Origin: Solobacterium sp.
GTDB taxonomy: Bacteria; Bacillota_I; Bacilli_A; Erysipelotrichales; Erysipelotrichaceae
Length of the DNA stretch: 35,112 nt
Assembly: GCA_017512555.1 (NCBI GenBank)
Contig: JAFWFE010000060.1
Coordinates: forward strand, 1 to 35,112
Direction of reading: 5' to 3'
Shown here: positions 1 through 7,016 of the stretch, one piece after another
Position numbering within the stretch: position 1 is the first letter of the stretch
Layout: each line of letters opens with the position of its first letter
Notes under the pieces: generated by a model
Database searches by the model: none
Told to the model about the DNA's origin: nothing
What the model saw: the letters and a program-made list of their open reading frames with translations, nothing else
Program-made: the position numbers and the translations under genes

Positions 1-192
1 ATCGACCTGGAGCACGGCAACCTGCCCGACCCCGTGCTGGAAAGGTTCAATCAATTGTCCGCCAGGGTGGCGGAGCTTGAATATAAGCTGAACGCACTGC
101 AGATGTCCCAAACGGAAAAAACAGGAGGAATGAGGAATGAAGATCAGGGAACTGCTGCCGCTCGTACACATTCACGGCAGGACCGTTTATGA
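1..192 (+). CDS. C-terminal end of an unidentified protein (partial)
   Basis: The frame is open from the first base to a TGA at 190-192, giving 63 residues without a start. It is the only forward frame open through the first 130 bases. The visible part contains a probable short coiled coil (LSARVAELEYKLNALQ) followed by a polar tail. It overlaps the next gene by 56 bases, and the strong AGGAGGA ribosome binding site of that gene lies inside it. The first 100 bases look richer in GC than the genes that follow. The family is not recognisable from this fragment. The long overlap leaves open that the true end differs or that the frame is spurious near its 3' end. Confidence 0.45.
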   Translation: MDLEHGNLPDPVLERFNQLSARVAELEYKLNALQMSQTEKTGGMRNEDQGTAAARTHSRQDRL

Positions 193-1225
193 TGAAGACA
201 GAGACGCGTTATACTGCAACTGGACCTGCTCAGGTCTGAGCCTGCGCTTTACGGGAAAGACCTTGAAAGTAAAGGTCCTGGCGGAATCCGACCTGGTCCC
301 GAGCATTCCGGGCATGCCGCAGCCTCCGGCCGACTGGCCTGTCATCGGAGCGGCGCTCGGGAACGACCTCGTGTACCGTCATGAATGCCTGGAAGAGGAA
401 CAGTGGCTGACGCTCTATGAATGCGAAGAAGAGAAAACGGTCGATCTCAGGATCGTGAAAGTATCGGAGAACGCCAGAGGGAAACTCGGGATCGCCGAGA
501 TCGAAACGGACGGGACGATCCTGCCTGTTCCGGAAGAAAAGAAAGTACGGATGGAGATCGTCGGAGATTCCATTACCTGCGGCTTCGGCAATGAATCACC
601 GAATAATTCGTTTGAGTTCAAGACATCGGAGGAAAACGGATGGATCACCTATGAAGCTCTGGCAGCCCGGGAACTGGGATATGAATGGTCTGTAATCGCG
701 GAATCCGGAATCAACGCAGCGAAGCCGGAACACCCTCTCTGGCCTATGCATGCCATGGAGGATATCTACGAATATACGGATGAACTCTATGAGACAAAAC
801 ATGGTAAGGAACTTACGAAGTGGGACTTTCATACACACAAGAATGATGTTGTTGTTTTGAATCTCGGGACAAATGATGCCAATCCGATCCGTTTCTACCG
901 GGATTTCAATACAGTTGAAGGGATGGAACTCTGGTTCCATGACCGCTATAAGGAATTCGTGAAGAAAGTACGTGAACTGAACGGACCAAATACCGTAATC
1001 ATCTGTTCCCTCGGTTCGATCGATTATTATCTCTATCACCGGATCCGTGATGTGGTCAATGAACTCAGGGAAGAAACCGGAGACGAGAAACTCTTCTGTT
1101 TCGAATTTATCCCGGTGATCGTGATGATGGAAGGCTTCGGGGCAGCCGGACACCCGTCCGCAAAGTCCCATGAACGTATGGGAAGAGAACTGGCAGCCTT
1201 TATCCGCAAAACGGTGAAGGAGTAG
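137..1225 (+). CDS. SGNH carbohydrate esterase, CE2-like (acetylxylan esterase type)
   Basis: The 362-residue protein has the two-part layout of carbohydrate esterase family 2: an N-terminal beta-rich domain (about residues 1-130) and a C-terminal SGNH hydrolase domain. The nucleophile block is GDSITCGFG with Ser145. The Asn block is LGTNDAN (Asn246), and the catalytic His is H339 in the AGHP block. CE2 enzymes remove O-acetyl groups from plant polysaccharides or sugars, often using a Ser-His dyad. No signal peptide is visible, so a cytoplasmic role on imported acylated sugars is likely. The start is chosen for AGGAGGA at 123-129. The next gene begins 4 bases after the stop, so the kinase and the phosphorylase downstream are probably co-transcribed. 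The acyl group and the sugar cannot be told from sequence. Confidence 0.85.
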   Translation: MKIRELLPLVHIHGRTVYDEDRDALYCNWTCSGLSLRFTGKTLKVKVLAESDLVPSIPGMPQPPADWPVIGAALGNDLVYRHECLEEEQWLTLYECEEEKTVDLRIVKVSENARGKLGIAEIETDGTILPVPEEKKVRMEIVGDSITCGFGNESPNNSFEFKTSEENGWITYEALAARELGYEWSVIAESGINAAKPEHPLWPMHAMEDIYEYTDELYETKHGKELTKWDFHTHKNDVVVLNLGTNDANPIRFYRDFNTVEGMELWFHDRYKEFVKKVRELNGPNTVIICSLGSIDYYLYHRIRDVVNELREETGDEKLFCFEFIPVIVMMEGFGAAGHPSAKSHERMGRELAAFIRKTVKE

Positions 1226-1228
1226 AAC

Positions 1229-2137
1229 ATGTTAAAGGAAAAACTGGAAAATCTGGAATTCCGGGGATTCCCCGAACCGACGGAGAACCTGCCGCACGGA
1301 GATATGCCGGGAGATAAGATCCGCATTGATGAAACCCATGTGCGTAAAGCAGAAAAGATCTTCCCGGTCTTACTTGAAGAACTGAAAGCACTGGGTACGG
1401 AACGCGCTGTTATTTCAGTGTTTGGAGGATCCGGCGTAGGGAAGAGCGAGATCGCGTCTTTGCTTGCGTATTACCTGAATGAATGCGGGATAGGAACCTA
1501 TGTCATGTCCGGAGACAACTATCCGTTCCGCATCCCTCTGTACAACGACGCAGAACGTCTCTCCATCTTCCGCGCCAACGGACTCAAAGGACTGATTTCT
1601 TCCGGACAATATAACGAAGAAGTACAGAAGGAACTCTCTGCTCTCTGGGAAACGGAAAAAGATCCGGATCCGAAGCTAAGCGAAGAGTATCCCTGGCTGA
1701 AATCCTACCAGGAAGCCGGAAGAAAAGCGTTGAAAGGCTATCTCGGCACCAGACTTGAACAGGATTACGATGAAGTCAACGCGATCCTGCAGGCATTCAG
1801 GGATGGGAAGAACTCAATATACTTCAAGCGTATGGGACGCAGTGAAGAAGCACGCTGGTATGACTCCGTAGATCTTACGGAAACCGACGTTCTGATCCTG
1901 GAATGGACACACGGAGGAAACGTAAACATCAACGGGATCGATATCCCGGTACTGCTGAATTCCACACCGGAAGAAACCAGAGCACACCGCAGATTACGTG
2001 CCCGTGACGGAAAGACCGACTCGGATTTTACGACAATGGTTCTGGAAATTGAACAGGAAGAACTGACAGAACGGGCAAAATACGCAAAGATCATCTTATC
2101 CAAGAGCGGTGAATTCATGTCACCGGAAGACTTTTAG
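1229..2137 (+). CDS. P-loop kinase of unknown substrate (uridine kinase / APS kinase-like)
   Basis: This 302-residue protein has a clear Walker A motif, GGSGVGKS, at residues 66-73. A Walker B-like strand, VLILEW, lies at 221-226, and an arginine-rich segment, RRLRARD, at about 254-260 resembles a lid. Such proteins are often annotated as adenylylsulfate kinase or nucleoside kinase, but nothing here fixes the substrate. A DNYPF motif near residue 96 matches the position where related kinases bind the acceptor. It sits between a CE2 esterase and a GH13_18 phosphorylase with gaps of 3 and 7 bases. It may therefore phosphorylate the sugar or polyol released by the phosphorylase, which is an inference. 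AAGGAG upstream supports the start. Confidence 0.75.
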   Translation: MLKEKLENLEFRGFPEPTENLPHGDMPGDKIRIDETHVRKAEKIFPVLLEELKALGTERAVISVFGGSGVGKSEIASLLAYYLNECGIGTYVMSGDNYPFRIPLYNDAERLSIFRANGLKGLISSGQYNEEVQKELSALWETEKDPDPKLSEEYPWLKSYQEAGRKALKGYLGTRLEQDYDEVNAILQAFRDGKNSIYFKRMGRSEEARWYDSVDLTETDVLILEWTHGGNVNINGIDIPVLLNSTPEETRAHRRLRARDGKTDSDFTTMVLEIEQEELTERAKYAKIILSKSGEFMSPEDF

Positions 2138-2144
2138 GAGAACT

Positions 2145-3809
2145 ATGGAACAGAAGAAAATGGGCATCGGTACGATGCTGAACGCCTACCCGGACAGTGT
2201 CGGGGGAAGGTTATCCGATATTGTCTCTCTACTGCAGAAAGAGGAATTCAAGGATGTATTCCGTTCTTTCTATATCCTGCCAAGTGTATTCAATACCGAT
2301 CTGGACCGGGGCTTCTCCCTGATCGATTATGAGATCTCCGAGACCCTGGCGGATCCGAAGGATATTGAAAAGCTTCACGAACTGAAAATCGATCTTCTGA
2401 TGGATTTCATCCTCAATCATATTTCTGTGCTTTCCCGCCAGTTCCAGGATATTATCCGCAACGGGGAAGAATCTCCGTACAGGGATTTCTTTATTGACTG
2501 GAACCGTTTCTGGGAAGGCCATGGGACGATGACTGAAGGAGGATATATCCAGCCGGATCCGGAGATCATCAAGGATATGTTCTTCCGCAAAGCCGGATTA
2601 CCGATCCTGATGGTGCGTTTCCCGGATGGGAGAGATGTCCCGTATTGGAATACGTTCTACCAGGAAGTCATATATAATCCTCTGGATCCTCTGGAACTGG
2701 TCAGAGATCTCGGTATGCAGTACGGAACAGCCACAGAAGTCTGCAGGATCGTCAATGAAGCGCTGAAGCAGAAGAAGACACCGGCAGAGATCGGATTCGG
2801 ACCATACGGGAAGTATGCGCCTGTACTGAGAGAAAAACTGGAAGCGAAGCGCAGTTATCTGGGACAGATGGATCTGAATATCAAGTCTCCGCTGGTCTGG
2901 GAATACTACAGAGAAACACTGAAGAAACTCTCGGATTACGGTGTGGCGATCGTCCGTCTGGATGCGTTTGCCTACGCGCCGAAAGAACCGGGTGCCAGAA
3001 ATTTCCTGAATGATCCCGGAACCTGGGATCTGCTGGGAAAGATTGACAGTATCGCTTCGGAATACGGACTGACATTACTGCCGGAGATTCATGCGAGTTA
3101 CGGAGAAAAGACGTATCAGTTACTGGCACAGAAAGGATATATGGTCTATGACTTCTTCCTTCCGGGACTGATCATTGACGCGTTTATCCGCAAGAACGGT
3201 GTATACCTGAAAGCCTGGGCAGATGAGATCATTGAGAATCATATCCGTACCGTAAACATGCTGGGATGCCATGACGGAATTCCTCTGCTGGATCTCAAGG
3301 GATTATTACCGGAAAATGATATCCAGACATTGATTGATACCGTGGTTGGCCGCGGCGGTTATGTCAAGGACCTGCACGGCGCAAAGAACGTATATTACCA
3401 GGTCAACGCGACGTATTACAGCGCGCTGGGCGAAAGTGACGCGAGAATGCTGCTGGCCAGGGCAATCCAGCTCTTCATGCCGGGTAAGCCGCAAATCTGG
3501 TATCTGGATCTTTTTGCGGGAAAGAATGACTATGAAGCCATGCGGAAAGCAGGCCCGGGAGGTCATAAGGAGATCAACCGGACAAATCTCTCTCTTGAAG
3601 AAGCGGAACAGCTTCTGGAAAAAGATATTGTGAAGAAACAGCTCGAACTGTTGCGTTTCCGCAACACATGCCCGGTATTCTCGGAAGATGCGGAGATCAC
3701 GGTACACTGTGTTGAAACCTACATGAAGATCACCTGGAGAAATGCTTACGGAACGGTATCCCTGGACGTAGACTTTGAAAAAGAAACCTATACCATAACC
3801 CAGGCATAA
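2145..3809 (+). CDS. GH13 subfamily 18 phosphorylase (sucrose phosphorylase family)
   Basis: The protein of 554 residues belongs to the glycoside phosphorylases that split a glucoside with phosphate to give glucose 1-phosphate. The nucleophile is D273 (RLDAFAYA), the acid/base is E314 (LLPEIHASY) and the stabilising Asp is D377 (CHDGI). The C-terminal half (YYSALG, PGKPQIWYLDLFAGKND, INR) closely resembles streptococcal GtfA as I recall it. GtfA is about 481 residues; the extra length here is mostly a block at about residues 176-240. The family also includes sucrose 6-phosphate, glucosylglycerol and glucosylglycerate phosphorylases, so sucrose is not assured. The start is placed at ATG 2145 after TTAGGAG rather than an upstream in-frame GTG at 2109 lying inside the kinase gene. 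A terminator follows. Confidence 0.85.
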   Translation: MEQKKMGIGTMLNAYPDSVGGRLSDIVSLLQKEEFKDVFRSFYILPSVFNTDLDRGFSLIDYEISETLADPKDIEKLHELKIDLLMDFILNHISVLSRQFQDIIRNGEESPYRDFFIDWNRFWEGHGTMTEGGYIQPDPEIIKDMFFRKAGLPILMVRFPDGRDVPYWNTFYQEVIYNPLDPLELVRDLGMQYGTATEVCRIVNEALKQKKTPAEIGFGPYGKYAPVLREKLEAKRSYLGQMDLNIKSPLVWEYYRETLKKLSDYGVAIVRLDAFAYAPKEPGARNFLNDPGTWDLLGKIDSIASEYGLTLLPEIHASYGEKTYQLLAQKGYMVYDFFLPGLIIDAFIRKNGVYLKAWADEIIENHIRTVNMLGCHDGIPLLDLKGLLPENDIQTLIDTVVGRGGYVKDLHGAKNVYYQVNATYYSALGESDARMLLARAIQLFMPGKPQIWYLDLFAGKNDYEAMRKAGPGGHKEINRTNLSLEEAEQLLEKDIVKKQLELLRFRNTCPVFSEDAEITVHCVETYMKITWRNAYGTVSLDVDFEKETYTITQA

Positions 3810-3827
3810 CAAAACAGGACATATGAA

Positions 3828-3861
3828 AAAACGGAGAAGGATGACTATCCCTCTCCGTTTT
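3828..3861. terminator. Bidirectional rho-independent terminator
   Basis: A 15-base stem (3828-3842 with 3847-3861, one mismatch) closes on a GACT loop. It is flanked by A-rich sequence on the left arm and TTTT on the right arm. It separates the convergent phosphorylase gene and the leftward hydrolase gene and should work on both strands. Confidence 0.9.
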
Positions 3862-3875
3862 CCTATGACAATGTC

Positions 3876-5558
3876 CTATGCAATAATCTCAATTTCTCCC
3901 TGTTCATTCCTGCGGAAATGACTGATGAAGTTCCACGCCAGACGACATGTATACGGACGGATCTCGTGCTTATGGTGACTGATGGAACAGAAAGCGGTGT
4001 AGATATTTCCGTCTGTACTCCTGTAATAGCGTACGTGTGTCTCACTCTGCGGGAAATCCGGATCATACAGGATTACTTCAGTATCTCCGGATACACCGTA
4101 GAACTTATCTTCCCACTGTTCTTTGTCCGCGAAAGTACATGTATATGGTTTTATAACCTGGTTGACCTTGAATGTATGTTTGAACCGATTCAGACACTTT
4201 TCTTCCTGGTATGCGGTTTCCGCCAGTGGTGACTCTTCACCGCCGTTGTAGAAAACAGGCACAAGAATATCCTGGTTGACTTTCCATGCCTTGGTAAACT
4301 GTGTGTTTTCGCCGACATCCACGGTTGCGTCCATCGGGGCTACACCGGCAACGATCTCCGGATATTCCTGGTAGAAATCCCAGGACTTGATTCCGCCCAT
4401 GGAGAAACCTGTCGCATAGATACGGCTCTTGTCAATCGCGTATTCGGATTCCAGTTTGCGGACGATTTCCAGAGTTTCAGTAGCTGTAACTTCCAGATGC
4501 ATCTCCACGGCACAGAGGATAAAACCGTTTTCTCTGGCAATCTCCGGCCACTGTCCAATGATTGCTGTCGCAATCGCTGTATCTCCGCCGCCATGGAAGC
4601 ACAACAACAGGGGAACCGGATGTTCCGGATCATGCAGGTTTAGATCTTTGCCGTAGAAGAGCACATAGCCAACCTCATGTTCCGGACGTGTCACTTTCGG
4701 TGCCACGTTGTCCGCTGAAGTTTGTACAAACATCCTCTGCGGACGCATAACGATGCCTTCCTTGCGGTAATTCACCGACTTGCGTATCTTTCCTGCCCAG
4801 CGCTTGTAATCCCCGATATACGCGTCATATTGCGCCACAACATCCAACGTATCACATACCGCGGTACGATTATCCGAAGCGAGCAGCGCCTGGTTGATTT
4901 CTTCGCTGTTATTCACAGAAACGATGGACACATCCTTACAGGTGACTTCCGGTATCACAGAGAGATTCTCCAGAGTGACCGCTGTCATGGTAATATCCGC
5001 AAAGCCCAGGTCACCCATGGCATTCTGTCCTTTGATCTCCTTCAGATAATTACGTGCAAAGTAATCTGCCCCGGCACCTTTGGCATACACATAGGTCGCA
5101 ACCGGAGAACCAAAGATGAAATACTCCGGAACCGGATCAAATCCCGGACGTTTCATCGCCATTTCCTCAAAACGATTGTGAGGGATCTTTTCATCGTAGA
5201 GGATCCCGTGGGAGAATCCCCACTGGCTTACTCTCACTTTGGATAATACACGCTCATAGACACCTTCTTCTTCGGTCTTCCAGGTATCTTTGGGATTGAC
5301 AAAGATCACGGTTCCACCATTCTCCTGTGCGATTTGCGCAAGTCTTGTCTCTTCAGCATAACTGACCGCATCCTGTCCGGTGAATTGTCCTTCACCGAAA
5401 ACTAATAATAAGGGTGCGGAATATCCGTGATTGATGATATCAGACTCCATGAGATCCTTCGGCTGGTACACCAGGACTTCATTTTGATCAATCATGAGAG
5501 AGGTGAGATAACCGCCGGTCTTGGTTTCTGTGGTATTAACAGTTCTGATTGCAGACAT
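3876..5558 (-). CDS. PHB depolymerase-like alpha/beta hydrolase with degenerate N-terminal hydrolase-like domain
   Basis: This is a 560-residue protein. The C-terminal half (about 290-545) is an esterase of the poly(3-hydroxybutyrate) depolymerase / LpqC type. It has oxyanion loop HGGG (322-325), nucleophile elbow GFSMGG with S386, and a histidine cluster SHHKHE at 527-532 that should supply the catalytic His. The N-terminal half (about 20-260) seems to repeat the fold. LLLVFGEG (50-57) sits where an HGGG strand would be, and FIFGSPVATY (147-156) resembles a nucleophile elbow that has lost its flanking glycines. No signal peptide is seen. It is the last gene of the leftward esterase arm, but a terminator and a possible promoter separate it from nif3. 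The substrate is unknown. Confidence 0.8.
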   Translation of the reverse strand: MSAIRTVNTTETKTGGYLTSLMIDQNEVLVYQPKDLMESDIINHGYSAPLLLVFGEGQFTGQDAVSYAEETRLAQIAQENGGTVIFVNPKDTWKTEEEGVYERVLSKVRVSQWGFSHGILYDEKIPHNRFEEMAMKRPGFDPVPEYFIFGSPVATYVYAKGAGADYFARNYLKEIKGQNAMGDLGFADITMTAVTLENLSVIPEVTCKDVSIVSVNNSEEINQALLASDNRTAVCDTLDVVAQYDAYIGDYKRWAGKIRKSVNYRKEGIVMRPQRMFVQTSADNVAPKVTRPEHEVGYVLFYGKDLNLHDPEHPVPLLLCFHGGGDTAIATAIIGQWPEIARENGFILCAVEMHLEVTATETLEIVRKLESEYAIDKSRIYATGFSMGGIKSWDFYQEYPEIVAGVAPMDATVDVGENTQFTKAWKVNQDILVPVFYNGGEESPLAETAYQEEKCLNRFKHTFKVNQVIKPYTCTFADKEQWEDKFYGVSGDTEVILYDPDFPQSETHVRYYRSTDGNIYTAFCSISHHKHEIRPYTCRLAWNFISHFRRNEQGEIEIIA

Positions 5559-5587
5559 AGTATTCTCCTTTTCACTTCTTTAATTCT

Positions 5588-5616
5588 ATTGTAGGGAAGG
5601 ACAGGAATCATTTCAT
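5588..5616 (-). promoter_or_regulatory. Possible promoter for the PHB depolymerase-like gene
   Basis: On the minus strand a TACAAT (-10, 5593-5588) lies 17 bases from ATGAAA (-35, 5616-5611). It sits just upstream of the GGAGAA ribosome binding site of the gene starting at 5558 and just after a terminator. The -35 match is weak. Confidence 0.35.
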
Positions 5617-5655
5617 TTGAATAGAAGCAGAAGATTTATAAAAATGAATCCTGAT

Positions 5656-5689
5656 AAAGAAAAGGACAGACGTAAGATTAGTCTGTCCT
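5656..5689 (-). terminator. Rho-independent terminator after the NIF3 gene
   Basis: A perfect 9-base stem (5663-5671 with 5681-5689) has a 9-base loop. Read on the minus strand it is followed by a TTTTCTTT tract. It lies directly downstream of the leftward NIF3-family gene and upstream of the next leftward gene. Confidence 0.85.
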
Positions 5690-5705
5690 GGCTTTACTGA
5701 AGAGA

Positions 5706-6518
5706 TCAGGCGTACTTCCACATATCACCTGCCGCGAAGAAGGTGATTGGCAGATCGTCATCTCCTATCACAGGTCTAAGCCATTCCTCAGCCAGACGCA
5801 TACCGGCTTCTTCAGAGACGAAGTGACCTGGTACGATCATGGCTTTGGCTCTTCCTAGATCCGCCGCGTCACGGATGTAGAGCGGTAAGGTCCAGTCAAC
5901 GGTTTCTCCCGGAATGACAACGTCGTATTTCCAGCTGGCTGCTACCTGGGCGTTATTGGACCAGTTGCTGTCCGGTCCAGGCAGGAGATGCCCGCAGAAT
6001 CCGATGGTTGATACAACAGCGTCCGGATCACCGATATAGCGGATATATTCAAGACCCATGCGTTCCTTCACGTGAGCAATGAGGTCGCCCAGACGTGTAG
6101 GCGGCAGGACGATCTCAAAACCTCTGGCTTCCGGCTTCACGTATTCCAGCCAGCCCAGGTGCTTTAACATGTAGTGGAAGATCCCATCCGGCCTGTGCGC
6201 ATGCATGTGGTCATGATCGCGGTAAACGGTGATCCCGTTACTTAAGAGCAGATTCAGTTTTTCTTCATATACATCATTTCCTTCCAACCATTCACACTCG
6301 TCGTCGTAGCCGCTCCAGAACGTTGGCTCATGCACAAAGATGAAGTTTGTGCCGGTTTCGATGGCTTTCCGTATGACCGGAACTGTCGGGGCGATGGAAA
6401 TCAGGATACCTGTGCATTCCCGGTTTGGATCTGCGCCTACAACAACATCGCAGGTGCGGCTGTCTCCGAGATCCGGATGATATGCCAGGATCTTGTTAAG
6501 TATTTCTTGAATCGTCAT
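5706..6518 (-). CDS. NIF3-like dinuclear metal centre protein
   Basis: The 270-residue protein shows the NIF3/YqfO (DUF34) metal-binding pattern: VHEPTFWS with H63 and E64, RDHDHMHAH at 100-108, and the C-terminal GHFVSEE with H232 and E236. NIF3 proteins form hexamers with two metal ions per subunit. Their cellular role is not settled; roles in cofactor or metal handling and hydrolase activity have been proposed. Start ATG at 6518 is preferred over an in-frame ATG 33 bases upstream because GGAGA lies 7 bases before it. It is the fourth gene of the leftward arm, separated from the DUF3237 gene by a strong hairpin. Residence among ester hydrolases suggests a hydrolase role specific to this pathway. 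Confidence 0.85.
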   Translation of the reverse strand: MTIQEILNKILAYHPDLGDSRTCDVVVGADPNRECTGILISIAPTVPVIRKAIETGTNFIFVHEPTFWSGYDDECEWLEGNDVYEEKLNLLLSNGITVYRDHDHMHAHRPDGIFHYMLKHLGWLEYVKPEARGFEIVLPPTRLGDLIAHVKERMGLEYIRYIGDPDAVVSTIGFCGHLLPGPDSNWSNNAQVAASWKYDVVIPGETVDWTLPLYIRDAADLGRAKAMIVPGHFVSEEAGMRLAEEWLRPVIGDDDLPITFFAAGDMWKYA

Positions 6519-6549
6519 AGTTGTATCTCCTTTACTTGTATTCTCAAAC

Positions 6550-6585
6550 AAAGACCAGATGACACACTGGGAGGATCTGGTCTTT
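6550..6585 (-). terminator. Hairpin between DUF3237 and NIF3 genes (terminator or processing site)
   Basis: A perfect 11-base stem (6550-6560 with 6575-6585) encloses a 14-base loop. On the minus strand it is followed by GTTTGAGAA, so the T tract is poor. It may be a partial terminator or an RNA-stabilising structure inside the leftward operon. Confidence 0.6.
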
Positions 6586-6601
6586 TATTATTGTAATTTC
6601 G

Positions 6602-7015
6602 TCAGATTTCGTAGAAGCGTATCCAAAGCTGTCCATCTTCCACACTGCCGATTCCGTAGAAGTGGTCATAGTGCAGATACGGAGCCAGCAACTTACTGTC
6701 GGTATAGAATGTCGGGACAGTCTTGAAGACTTTGGAAGGGACATTCGGCAGGTATCCGTTGTTTTCAATGTAGATGTGGCAGTCCTGCCCGTCTTTATCT
6801 TTCCCGGTAAGTACATACCGTGCGGACATATGACGTACACCTGCATGATTTAATATCTGCGTATCCACACCCCATGGTTCAACGATCCCGTGAAAGAGAT
6901 CTGAGTCTGCTGCTCCGGAGAAGGGGATCATGGTTACTTCTCCGCGTTCGGTTTCCATGCGCAGACCAGGTTTGTCAATATCGACACGGATTTCCAGGAC
7001 AGGTTTATCCTTCAT
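6602..7015 (-). CDS. DUF3237 family protein
   Basis: A 137-residue protein matching the pattern of DUF3237, small beta-barrel-like proteins of unknown function. Visible hallmarks are a Gly-rich middle, HMSARYVLTGKDKDGQDCHIYIENNGY, and the later VPTFYT segment followed by a C-terminal strand ending LWIRFYEI. No signal peptide or membrane segment is seen. ATG at 7015 lies one base after the stop of the upstream carboxylesterase gene, so translation is probably coupled. An upstream in-frame start at 7069 lies inside that gene and is rejected. DUF3237 genes often sit near catabolic genes for esters or aromatic compounds, but no activity can be assigned. Confidence 0.75.
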   Translation of the reverse strand: MKDKPVLEIRVDIDKPGLRMETERGEVTMIPFSGAADSDLFHGIVEPWGVDTQILNHAGVRHMSARYVLTGKDKDGQDCHIYIENNGYLPNVPSKVFKTVPTFYTDSKLLAPYLHYDHFYGIGSVEDGQLWIRFYEI

Positions 7016-7016
7016 A

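Noticed and set aside
596..1171. 191-codon minus-strand frame opposite the CE2 esterase
   Set aside because: It lies fully inside a gene with intact SGNH motifs on the plus strand, has no credible ribosome binding site, and its translation resembles no family.
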